From M3 sp045133615 (GTDB lineage Bacteria; Bacteroidota; Bacteroidia; Bacteroidales; Muribaculaceae): 64,000 nt of DNA. Both the position numbers and the translations under genes were made by a program. The stretch spans positions 47,537 to 111,536 of the forward strand of contig JBGUUQ010000056.1 in NCBI GenBank assembly GCA_045133615.1, in the 5' to 3' direction. Shown here in pieces: positions 8,401 to 16,435 of this stretch (its first letter is position 1; the number at the start of each line of letters is the position of its first letter). Below the pieces are notes generated by a model that saw nothing but the letters and a program-made list of their open reading frames with translations, had not been told where the DNA came from and did not search any database.

Positions 8401-11268
8401 GTGGTTACACATGCTATTGCCCGCCTTGCCAATGTGATTATCGAAGATTGTTCGGTAGGAACGGAGAGTGGCGGTTCAAAAGACCGAGGCGGTGTGATTA
8501 GCGTACGCGGCTCATATTTCTTTGCTGCCGATTGCGCATGGCGTAACAACCAATCCACTCGAAACGGTGTGGCTCTCAATGTCCGCCAACGTGAGTCGAA
8601 AGGCGCCACTGACGAAACTGATCGCTCTATCGTGATTCTCGACCGTTGTGAGTTTACCGATAATACGTTGTACAAACCCTCTTGGACGAGCGCTACTTAT
8701 GGTGGAGCGTTGGTAATGGGCGACTATTCAGGTACGCTTTATATGAACAACTGTACAGCAACCGGCACTCATATCTATAGCAACGGTGCATTTGCACGCA
8801 TCGGTACGGCGGTGAGATTTTTCTGTACCAACAGCACATTCTATGACTGTACTGCTACCGGTGATCTTAAAGGTATAGTATCTGTTGGTGGTTCGGCTCA
8901 GACATTTATAGCCAATACCATCTGCGTAAATTCGTCGGATGTGTCAGGCAACAATAATAAAGCCGTTGTGTATTTCCAAAGCGGATTTACATCAGGTGGC
9001 AACAATGTGTGGGGTTCGCTCTATAATGCTAACGGCAGCACTCTTGCCGACACGGATTTGCAAGCATATACTTACACTACTTCCGCTGTGTTCGGCAGCA
9101 ATACTCTCGCAGTCGATGGCGGTAACGGCTTGCAAGTGATTCGTCCGCTCGATGCGTATAAAAAGGTGAAAGTGTCGGAACTTAAGGCGCTCGCGGCAAC
9201 ATGGTCGTTGCCCGACGAAGTGGATATTGCTCGCGACCAGCGCGGACTCTATCGCAGTGGCGATGTCACCTATTGCGGAGCTTATGACCCCAATGCGACA
9301 AAGGTTCGTCCCGCACATCAATATTTCGTAAGTGTTGACGGTAATGGCGACGGTATGACGTGGGAAAGTCCGCTTTCACCCAAGCGATTTGCCTATCTCC
9401 TCGAAGATGCTCCCATCGGCGATGAATATTATATCATGGAGGGTGAGTACAAACCTGTATTCACCAATTCGGCATCCGCTTCGACCACCACGTTCCACCC
9501 GTGGCTTATCCCGGAAGGTGTCACCATCCGTGGCGGTTATCCCGAATCGTCGACAGGTACCGAGACTGAAATTACTTATCCTACCAATACCGAAACCATT
9601 TTCACTGCCGACTACGATGGTGACGGAGTGGGGGACAACGGCGACCTTCCGTTCTTCTGGTTCGACAATTCCGACGGCGACAAGGACAACTATGAGTTGA
9701 CAACAATCGAGGGCATCACTATCCGCGATGCATACTCCACTTGCGAAGACCGCAAGTTCTATCGCGACCCGATATTCCTCGAACATGTCAATGTGGAATT
9801 CGGTTGGGTGAAGATTCTCAACAATACCACCGGCTATCTTACAAAATATGAGTCCGACTACTATCAGCTTGAACCGAAAGCCGGCTATGAATCGAAAGGC
9901 TCATCGTTTGCCCTTCCCGCGACTTATACATTACCGGTATATGAAGTTTCCGGCGCGGGTGGCGCAATGACCGTACGCGGCTCGAAGGTGTATCTCCACG
10001 ATTGTATCTGGCGCGACAATAAGACCACTCACGGCGGTGCGGCTCTCTGTATCCGTCAGCGCGACGGCCACACTCTTGAGGCTACTACAGACCGCTCTGT
10101 CGTGAAAATCGAACGCAACGAATTTACCGACAATATACTCCCCGTACAGGGCGTGACCGAGAAAGAACCGGAATTGGACTCTTCCGGTCAGCGCACGGGT
10201 TATTACAAATATCACGAACTTGCCCGCTACGGCGGTGCCATCTCTCTTGCCGATTATGGCGGTACGCTCTATATGATTAACTGTACTGTCAGCGGTTCTC
10301 ACGTGCAATATGCCGGTGGCGCTGTGCGTATCGGTACAGGCGGTGTGTTCTACTCGATGAGCAACACATTCTTCGACTGTACGGCGCCCACAGGTGGCGG
10401 TTCGTTGCTATCGATTGGCAGCAAGACCACAAGCAGCATCTCCAACACTATTGCTGTCAATGACGCCGAATATGAAACAACCTACGGCGCAACCAGCCCC
10501 GCTGTGCGCATCCAAAGTAACAGCACAGTCAACAAGGGTGCCTACAATGTGTTCGGCTCGTTTGCCGACGAAGCAAACACCGGTGTGATTACCAACAATA
10601 TCACCGACGACGAAACCGGCGTTTATCCTTACAACGACATCCGCTCATCCAACTCGATGGAAACCGTGTTTGTCAACAATCTCACCGAGGAAGCGGCTCT
10701 CGCAGCCGAGCAGGAATCGGAGTTAAGCATTACATTCTTCGACAACGACCGCTATCCCGGCTACGACTATCTTATCGCCAACGAGCGTCATACCGCCGAA
10801 GAGGGTGCGATGGACTCTTATGTGATTACCCCCAAGAAGATATATTACGAGAAGTATTATCAGACTAATTTCAGCAAAAGCTACGGCGACCGCCTCATCG
10901 CGCTTCGCGCTGCTTGGGACATCGCCAGCGAAAAGGATGGGGAAATGGACCTCTGGCGCGACCAGCGTATGGCTGAACGCGACCAAAACACTATCGTGGG
11001 TGCATACGACCCCTATGCAATGGAATGGTCAGGTACGACCGAATCGCAATCTATCGAGAGCGAACTCTCGACAGTGATGATAACCGGTATCGGCAACGAC
11101 TGCTATCGCATCAGCGGTGCCGAGGGCACATGCCGCGTATATGACCTCGTAGGTCATATAATCAGTACTGATTATGTCACCGAAGGCTCTGTAATCAATC
11201 TTAGCGGTGCGCCGTCGGGCATGTATATCATCAATGTGTCGGGGCATACTGCCAAAATCGTAAAATAA
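5470..11268 (+). CDS. Giant secreted EEP-domain protein fused to three beta-helix modules and a C-terminal sorting-like tail
   Basis: 1932 residues. Signal peptide about residues 1-26 (ending AARA). Residues ~40-350 form an endonuclease/exonuclease/phosphatase domain with the expected metal and catalytic motifs: YNVRY near 46, GLEEV near 83, LVGDFNMD near 246 and NPSDHYP near 339. Three beta-helix modules follow, starting near 355, 805 and 1282. Each ends with a DQRG-type signature (DQRGSKRLTNSVPGACE, DQRGLYRSGDVTYCGAYD, DQRMAERDQNTIVGAYD). Modules two and three match the 530-residue protein upstream; module one matches the 832-residue paralogue downstream. The final ~55 residues (VYDLVGHII, SGMYIINVSGHTAKIVK) resemble a type IX sorting domain. 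EEP enzymes cleave phosphodiesters or phosphomonoesters in DNA, sphingomyelin or inositol phosphates; the substrate here is unknown. It probably heads an operon running to 16234 or beyond. Confidence 0.85.
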   Translation: MTTHKLYYRILTLLLAVGFAFPAARANTYDGVSTDPSTGIHRIGNYNVRYANDASDVTNGWAWSNRKANLLQLIEDIDFDLLGLEEVTGSTSQGDQMTDIGTALLSYGYSYYPFERDNGVINNGYSYNVLAYKTAKYSVLGNGGFWLSATPDTKGSYGWEYNEYGTTNDSGAAIARTCYWVKLLVKDTSSPDYGTPFVFAMAHANAGKLLDGPESGKLLVSRLSQYADELADAYGLEHGTVPVILVGDFNMDRRRGVNQHAYREYMTYFSDAGLSADSKVTTPNKSTVSACNSLTTTDFTPITSITSDSQGSIFDYVFYRNVHAQSYYIITETYSASKNPSDHYPIYINCTLGHNCPDIYVNANAASGGDGSKASPFTTLTEAKKIATAGSTVHVTADTYNESFELSSPVEFIGGYDTQFENIIGKTEIDGTGKSFAVKAKRNGLYFSNFKISNTVSTGTTESGAFYSTGAEVHLKNCEFYNNSVATTTSVVSGAGLHTVARDVELTDCYFHGNTAPSGSALSIEYIDASISGGDWGAETVRVSGCTFADNSTIDVSGSSTRGAVNVSCGYIGENVNFWNNTFANNTFNGTSGGGSAIYVYSKSNPLINFGFNTIVGNVSTSTGEALIVYRGYLTLINNIIAGNYNAAKADTGTHDAYVNTSVTTVSAARYNVFSTSTSAASALYDSNGTDAYAISINTATVSHYGQMLAALPELLDGAAVDGKFVAGLAMNGGNTPTVKVNATSFDGKDISVLTSSLRALEAAFGVDLNGDGDTSDVINTDQRGSKRLTNSVPGACEFVPLPLSNYFVVLDDEVPSGSTKSGYSWAMAAPESKLPELLATAKAGSTFYLGTGVYKLYSNYEIPEGIAIKGGYTADMRTGRNTDISYDGYLSPDLGDEYKTIFDAQGQNGVDLGKAGQVPFFIIGNPNAASGQYSDYYNGALNTGTKTDVDRVMLQGIVIRNAVNTQTSIDYAGSAMVVTHAIARLANVIIEDCSVGTESGGSKDRGGVISVRGSYFFAADCAWRNNQSTRNGVALNVRQRESKGATDETDRSIVILDRCEFTDNTLYKPSWTSATYGGALVMGDYSGTLYMNNCTATGTHIYSNGAFARIGTAVRFFCTNSTFYDCTATGDLKGIVSVGGSAQTFIANTICVNSSDVSGNNNKAVVYFQSGFTSGGNNVWGSLYNANGSTLADTDLQAYTYTTSAVFGSNTLAVDGGNGLQVIRPLDAYKKVKVSELKALAATWSLPDEVDIARDQRGLYRSGDVTYCGAYDPNATKVRPAHQYFVSVDGNGDGMTWESPLSPKRFAYLLEDAPIGDEYYIMEGEYKPVFTNSASASTTTFHPWLIPEGVTIRGGYPESSTGTETEITYPTNTETIFTADYDGDGVGDNGDLPFFWFDNSDGDKDNYELTTIEGITIRDAYSTCEDRKFYRDPIFLEHVNVEFGWVKILNNTTGYLTKYESDYYQLEPKAGYESKGSSFALPATYTLPVYEVSGAGGAMTVRGSKVYLHDCIWRDNKTTHGGAALCIRQRDGHTLEATTDRSVVKIERNEFTDNILPVQGVTEKEPELDSSGQRTGYYKYHELARYGGAISLADYGGTLYMINCTVSGSHVQYAGGAVRIGTGGVFYSMSNTFFDCTAPTGGGSLLSIGSKTTSSISNTIAVNDAEYETTYGATSPAVRIQSNSTVNKGAYNVFGSFADEANTGVITNNITDDETGVYPYNDIRSSNSMETVFVNNLTEEAALAAEQESELSITFFDNDRYPGYDYLIANERHTAEEGAMDSYVITPKKIYYEKYYQTNFSKSYGDRLIALRAAWDIASEKDGEMDLWRDQRMAERDQNTIVGAYDPYAMEWSGTTESQSIESELSTVMITGIGNDCYRISGAEGTCRVYDLVGHIISTDYVTEGSVINLSGAPSGMYIINVSGHTAKIVK

Positions 11269-11295
11269 ACAGTAACCAAACAAGAACTCAATACA

Positions 11296-12270
11296 ATGTC
11301 GAAAAAAGGATTATCAGTATATGCAATGATTGTGACGGTGTCTCTTGCGCTTAATGCGCAAGAGTACCACACATTCGCCACCTGCAATGTGCGCTACACC
11401 AATGCTGCCGCCGACAGTTGCCAACGCAGCTGGGGCGAGCGCGGTCGATATGTGGTACAGACCATTACCGACTACGATTTCGACATTGTGGGAATGCAGG
11501 AGGTGTCGGGACACAAGGGCGACCGCTCGTGGACATCCGACGGCACCAAAAGCGGACTCTCGCAATATCAGGACTTGCAGCAGCGTATGCCTCAGTATGA
11601 GTTTATCGCCTATGAACGCGACGGCAACGATGCCGGTGTGGACTACTCATACAATGCTATCGCCTACAAACGCGACCGGTATGAGGTTATCGCCACCGAC
11701 TGCTTCTGGCTGTCGGACACCCCCGAAAAGGCGAGCTTCGGCTGGGCTTACAATACCGATGGTACATTCAAGTTTAAGCGCACATGCGCTTGGGCGAAGA
11801 TGCGCGAGAAGGCTACCGGCAAGGAGTTTTATTTCGCGGTGACGCATTGCAACTACGCTCCGTCGATCGACGGTCCCAAAGGGGCACGGCTCATTGTGGA
11901 ACGATTGTCGGCCATGGCGGGCGATCTCCCCGTGGTGCTTGTGGGCGACTTCAATATGCATAAAATCAACCATTGGAACGCATATCGTGAGTATATATCC
12001 TATTTCTCCGATGCCTCAACTTCATCGTGTCGCTATCTGAGTCTGCCCGAAGCCAACGGACAGACTGCGTGGACCACGACGCAATGGACTCCCATCACAG
12101 AGGCTGAGAACGGACAAGCCTACGACTATCTGTTTTATCGCAATATGCACGCTCATCAGTACAGCATCATCACCGAGAACTACGGTCGACCGCTCAACCC
12201 GTCGGACCATTACCCTGTGATGGTGAAATTCTCGTTTGCCGATGAGTGTAAGACCAAATGCCGGAAATAA
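11296..12270 (+). CDS. Secreted stand-alone endonuclease/exonuclease/phosphatase family protein
   Basis: 324 residues. Signal peptide about residues 1-21 (ending LNA before QEYHTF). The rest is a single EEP domain with CNVRY near residue 30, GMQEV near 66, LVGDFNMH near 215 and NPSDHYPV near 302, the same four motifs as in the two larger neighbours. These supply the metal-binding Asn/Glu and the catalytic Asp/His pair of the DNase I-like fold. It lacks both the beta-helix and the C-terminal tail, so unlike its paralogues it is probably periplasmic or reaches the outside another way. It lies 27 bases after the 1932-residue gene and 31 before the next paralogue, in one transcript. A phosphodiesterase role is well supported; the natural substrate is not. 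Confidence 0.87.
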   Translation: MSKKGLSVYAMIVTVSLALNAQEYHTFATCNVRYTNAAADSCQRSWGERGRYVVQTITDYDFDIVGMQEVSGHKGDRSWTSDGTKSGLSQYQDLQQRMPQYEFIAYERDGNDAGVDYSYNAIAYKRDRYEVIATDCFWLSDTPEKASFGWAYNTDGTFKFKRTCAWAKMREKATGKEFYFAVTHCNYAPSIDGPKGARLIVERLSAMAGDLPVVLVGDFNMHKINHWNAYREYISYFSDASTSSCRYLSLPEANGQTAWTTTQWTPITEAENGQAYDYLFYRNMHAHQYSIITENYGRPLNPSDHYPVMVKFSFADECKTKCRK

Positions 12271-12301
12271 CGAAAAAAATAACTTAAATACCCATTATAC
12301 A

Positions 12302-14800
12302 ATGAAAAATTTTTGGAAAAACTTATTTGTATTGTCGGTCGCTTCGGTGAGCACTTTCGCTCTCTCGGCACAGGACAATGTTCATGCCTTTGCGACTTAC
12401 AATGTCCGCTACCTTAATGATTCGTCGGGCGAAAACGTTGCCGGAAACTCGGAAGGAAAGAGTTGGGATTTACGTGGTCCCTATGTGTTTCAAATCATTG
12501 AAAACTACGACTTCGACGTGGTAGGCTTTCAGGAAGTGACCGGTCGCAGCGGAAAATATTCGTTAAGCCACGGCTCCGGCTACTCTCAACGCGAGGAGAT
12601 AATGATGGCTCTCGATGATGAGTACGACTTCTTCGATTGCGAGCGCGACGGAAATTCTGCCGGCAAGGACTATTCCTACAATATGTTGGCTTACAAGACG
12701 TCGAAATATGAGGCTGTCGATAATGGCTGCTTCTGGCTCTCGTCGACTCCCGATGTTGCAAGTACGGGATGGGTTACCGATGGTATCCGTCGTACCTGCG
12801 TGTGGGCTAAGTTGAAAGTGAAAGCTACCGGCGAAGAGTTTGTGTTTGCTGTCACTCACGTGAACTATGCTCCCACTCTCGACGGTCCTCCCAGTGCCCG
12901 CGTGCTCGTAAGCCGCCTTTCGGCTATTGCCGGCGACCTCCCCGTGGTGCTTTTGGGTGACTTCAATATGAGCCGTTCTCACACTGCGGCTTATCGCGAA
13001 TATGTGTCTTACTTCTCGGAAGCTGCTACATCAGCCGACAAAGTGCTCTGCGTCCCCGAAGAAAACGGTCAATTTGAATGGACCACAACCCAGTGGACCA
13101 CTGCCGACAAGGCTACTTCCGGCAACGACTTCGACCATATCTTCTACCGCAATATGCACGCCAACGCTTGCTATACGATCACAGAAAATTTCGGTCGCGG
13201 TATCAACCCCTCCGACCACTATCCCGTGATGGGTGAGTTCACACTCGGCAATTCCACTCCCGACGTGTATGTGGACTGCGAAGCCGCCGATGGCGGTGAC
13301 GGCTCGAAGGCTGCTCCGTTCAACACTATCGCAGCCGCTACAGCCGCTGTGACTGCCGGTTCGAACATTCACGTTACTGCCGGCACTTATACCGAACCCG
13401 TTGAAATCGCTGTCCCTGCAAATATTATTGGTGGCTACGATTCTGAATTTACTTCGATCGTAGGTAAGACCGTAATGGATGGTCAGGGTGAAAATTCTCG
13501 CCTTATTTCGGCTCCGGTCTACAGCCTGTCGCTCTCAAACTTCAAATTCTGCAACACTAAATCCACGCTTGGCACTACCGACGGTGCCGTGTATATTGCC
13601 GGCGCTTCACTGACACTCGATAATGTGGAATTTGCTGACAATACGGCTTATGCTTACGGAGCCGGTGTTTACTCCACCGCTTATAAGGTAGATGTCAACA
13701 ACTGTGTATTTACCGGCAACACTTCTCCCGCCGGAGCTGCTCTCTATCTTAGCGCAGCCGACGAAATCAAGATTTCAAACAGCGAATTTTCGGGCAATAC
13801 GGCTACGAAATACGGTGTTGTGGACATTGAAGGCGATGGCTCCAACCACACGATTTGGAACAGCACATTTGCCAACAATACTCTCGCAGCCAAAAGCATC
13901 CGCACCGTTGCCACTGCAAAAAGCTATGGCGGCTCTGCAATCTATGCAAACTATGCAAGCCAGACTTCGCTTAATTTCGGACACAACACTATCGTAGGAA
14001 ATAATGCCACTTATACCGGCACTGTTGCCAACTTCACCGGTGCTGCTATCAACACTTACGGTGGTATTGTAAAATTATACAACAATATAGTTGCCGGCAA
14101 TACCACCGTAGCTGAACATGGCAACGGCGACATTGCTTGCTACGTAGACACCGATTATGCTGCCGCTACGGTTGGAAGCACCTACAATATTTACACTTCG
14201 GCAGAGTCGATTAACTATACCACAGGTGTTGGCGACTTCACTGCCGACAGCAGCGAAGCCGGTCTCGCAGCATTGGCTGAAACTCTCGACGGCTCTGTTA
14301 CCGACGGTCTGTTTACCGCCAATCTTTCTGATTGCGGTGGTTACACTCGCGTCGTTAAGCCTATCGCACAGACTTATGCCGGCAAGGATATCAATATCCT
14401 TAAGGATACTTCCCGCGTACATCGTCTCTTGGCAGAGTCTACTTTCGGGGTCGACCTTAACCGCGACGGCTCAATCGACGGCTATCTCACCATCGACCAA
14501 CGCGGCGAAAATCGTGCGGAATCTACCATCCCCGGTTCCTGCGAATACATCGAGGATAGCGGTATCGATGATATCGCTGCATCGCAATGCGGGGTTACTA
14601 TTGCCACCGTTTCACAAAACGTCTATGTCGTTAAGTCGGCTTCTTCAATCGGACATGTAGCGGTTTACTCCATCGCCGGAGCATCCGTATTGACCGACAA
14701 TGTTGCCGAATGTGAATACACTCTCGACCTCAATCATTGTGCAGCCGGTGTCTACATCATCAATGCCGGCGACTTGACTGCAAAAGTCATCGTGAAATAA
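12302..14800 (+). CDS. Secreted EEP-domain protein with one beta-helix module and sorting-like tail
   Basis: 832 residues from ATG 12302. An in-frame upstream codon at 12236 would overlap the previous gene and place the signal peptide internally, so it is rejected. Signal peptide about residues 1-22 (ending LSA before QDNVH). EEP motifs: YNVRY near 33, GFQEV near 76, LLGDFNMS near 218, NPSDHYPV near 303. From ~318 a beta-helix module begins with DVYVDCEAADGGDGSKAAPF and closes with DQRGENRAESTIPGSCE, aligning along its length with residues ~355-800 of the 1932-residue protein. The last ~60 residues carry VAVYSIAGASVL and AGVYIINAGDLTAKVIVK, a type IX-like sorting domain. The gene therefore looks like the ancestral unit, or a copy, of the first 40% of the giant protein. 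Substrate unknown; secreted phosphodiesterase likely. Confidence 0.86.
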   Translation: MKNFWKNLFVLSVASVSTFALSAQDNVHAFATYNVRYLNDSSGENVAGNSEGKSWDLRGPYVFQIIENYDFDVVGFQEVTGRSGKYSLSHGSGYSQREEIMMALDDEYDFFDCERDGNSAGKDYSYNMLAYKTSKYEAVDNGCFWLSSTPDVASTGWVTDGIRRTCVWAKLKVKATGEEFVFAVTHVNYAPTLDGPPSARVLVSRLSAIAGDLPVVLLGDFNMSRSHTAAYREYVSYFSEAATSADKVLCVPEENGQFEWTTTQWTTADKATSGNDFDHIFYRNMHANACYTITENFGRGINPSDHYPVMGEFTLGNSTPDVYVDCEAADGGDGSKAAPFNTIAAATAAVTAGSNIHVTAGTYTEPVEIAVPANIIGGYDSEFTSIVGKTVMDGQGENSRLISAPVYSLSLSNFKFCNTKSTLGTTDGAVYIAGASLTLDNVEFADNTAYAYGAGVYSTAYKVDVNNCVFTGNTSPAGAALYLSAADEIKISNSEFSGNTATKYGVVDIEGDGSNHTIWNSTFANNTLAAKSIRTVATAKSYGGSAIYANYASQTSLNFGHNTIVGNNATYTGTVANFTGAAINTYGGIVKLYNNIVAGNTTVAEHGNGDIACYVDTDYAAATVGSTYNIYTSAESINYTTGVGDFTADSSEAGLAALAETLDGSVTDGLFTANLSDCGGYTRVVKPIAQTYAGKDINILKDTSRVHRLLAESTFGVDLNRDGSIDGYLTIDQRGENRAESTIPGSCEYIEDSGIDDIAASQCGVTIATVSQNVYVVKSASSIGHVAVYSIAGASVLTDNVAECEYTLDLNHCAAGVYIINAGDLTAKVIVK

Positions 14801-14836
14801 TATCGATACTCATACTTAATTCTATACAACGCGATT

Positions 14837-16234
14837 ATGAATAGATTGGAATTCCTTAAAATATTAGGCTTCTCGGTGGCAGGGGCGGTAGCAATGCCGG
14901 AACTGTTTGCCGAAACCGCCACCAAAGGCATGAAGAGCATCAATTCGCAGCTCAAAGGGCTGAAAGCCGATGTGTCGAAGCCTGTCACCGTGGTGATTCT
15001 CGGTGCGGGTCAGCGTGGCTCGGTATATGCAAGCTATGCGGAGCAATACCCTGAATGTATGCAGGTGGTTGGTGTGGCCGACATCAATCCGGTGCGCCTC
15101 GAAAAGATGGCGGAGAAACACAATGTGCCAAAAAATCGTCGCTACACCAAATGGGAAGATGCGTTGAAAGCCGGCAAATTTGCCGATGCTGTGGTAATTG
15201 CGCTTCCCGACGATGTGCACTATCATCCATGTATGCAAGCTCTCGAACTTGGCTACGACATCCTTCTCGAAAAGCCTGTGGCTCCCACCGAAGCCGAGTG
15301 TATCGCCATCCGCGACAAGGCCAATGAGAAGAAAGCCATCGTGGCTGTGTGTCACGTGCTCCGCTACGCTCCCTATTTCGTGGCGATGAAAGAGGTGATA
15401 GATTCAGGGCAAATAGGTCGCTTGATTTCAATCCAGCATCTTGAACCGATACGCTACGAGCATATGGCCCACTCATACGTGCGTGGCAATTGGCATAATT
15501 CCAAAAAGTCGACTCCGATTATCCTTGCCAAGTCGTGCCACGACTTGGACATCATCCGCTGGATGGTCAACTCTCCCTGTAAGTCGATTTCCGCTTACGG
15601 CAATTTGAGCTATTTCACAGCCGAAAACAAGTTGCCCGGCAGTCCGTTGCGTTGTACCGACGGGTGTCCTCACGAAGACACTTGTCCCTACTCGGCAATC
15701 GACATTTATGTACGTAAAAACAAGCACACTTATGTGTTCGACAATCTGCCCAAAGAGAAAGGTGCGGCACGCGATGCGGCGATTATGGAATATCTCCGTA
15801 CCACCGACTACGGTCGCTGTGTTTTCTCGATGGACAATGACCAATGCGACAACTATGTGTCGTGTATGGAATTTGCCAATGGTGTGACTGCTGCGTTCGC
15901 CATGGAAGCATTCATGCACGAAGGAGGTCGTCGCACTCAAATCATGGGAACCCACGGCGAGATCGTGGGCAACATGAAGCATTTCATCGTCACCGACTTC
16001 CGCTCCGGAGAGAAGATTGAATGGGATGCAAAGGATGTCAAGGAGGTAGCCGAATATGCCGGTCACGGACACGGCGGAGGCGACCTTTGCTTGACTCGCG
16101 ACTTCGTGAATGCCGTAGGCAATCGCGACCAATCGTATCTCACAAGTTCGATAGATGTATCGATTGAGAGCCATACGATGTGTTTCGATGCCGAAAAGAG
16201 CCGTCTCGGAGGAATAAAAGTGCAGGTTAATTAG
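14837..16234 (+). CDS. Gfo/Idh/MocA-family NAD(P)-dependent oxidoreductase (or NAD-dependent glycosidase), probably exported
   Basis: 465 residues. The N-terminus MNRLEFLKILGFSVAGAVAM resembles the NRRDFLK Tat-type leaders common in this family, but the second Arg is replaced by Leu; a Sec route or cytoplasmic location are alternatives. The Rossmann fold follows with VVILGAGQRGSVYASYAEQ near residue 51, DINPVR, and the family motif ILLEKPVAPT near 142. The C-terminal alpha/beta domain has HDLDIIRWM. A cysteine cluster, CTDGCPHEDTCPYSA near 274, is a feature I recall from this subfamily and could bind metal. Some relatives (GH109-like) hydrolyse glycosides through a transient NAD oxidation, others dehydrogenate sugars; the sequence does not decide between them. 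It follows the EEP gene after 36 bases and fits a glycan-processing operon. Confidence 0.88.
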   Translation: MNRLEFLKILGFSVAGAVAMPELFAETATKGMKSINSQLKGLKADVSKPVTVVILGAGQRGSVYASYAEQYPECMQVVGVADINPVRLEKMAEKHNVPKNRRYTKWEDALKAGKFADAVVIALPDDVHYHPCMQALELGYDILLEKPVAPTEAECIAIRDKANEKKAIVAVCHVLRYAPYFVAMKEVIDSGQIGRLISIQHLEPIRYEHMAHSYVRGNWHNSKKSTPIILAKSCHDLDIIRWMVNSPCKSISAYGNLSYFTAENKLPGSPLRCTDGCPHEDTCPYSAIDIYVRKNKHTYVFDNLPKEKGAARDAAIMEYLRTTDYGRCVFSMDNDQCDNYVSCMEFANGVTAAFAMEAFMHEGGRRTQIMGTHGEIVGNMKHFIVTDFRSGEKIEWDAKDVKEVAEYAGHGHGGGDLCLTRDFVNAVGNRDQSYLTSSIDVSIESHTMCFDAEKSRLGGIKVQVN

Positions 16235-16435
16235 GTTAACTCTACATAGGTAATACTTATTCAGGCAACCTTTATCGGAAAAACACACATTTATTTTATT
16301 TGTTCAGTACCAGGGTTTAAAAGTTTAGGTTAAGGTAGCGATATTAACTCCCCGCAAGGGGCGGAAGTCGTGGATTTTTAAGTGAAAAAGATTGTTTTTA
16401 GGTTTTTATTTTTTTGAAACAGAAAATTATTGATC

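Noticed and set aside
12236..12301. Extended N-terminus of the 832-residue EEP protein
   Set aside because: It would overlap the previous gene by 35 bases and bury the signal peptide; ATG 12302 gives a normal leader.
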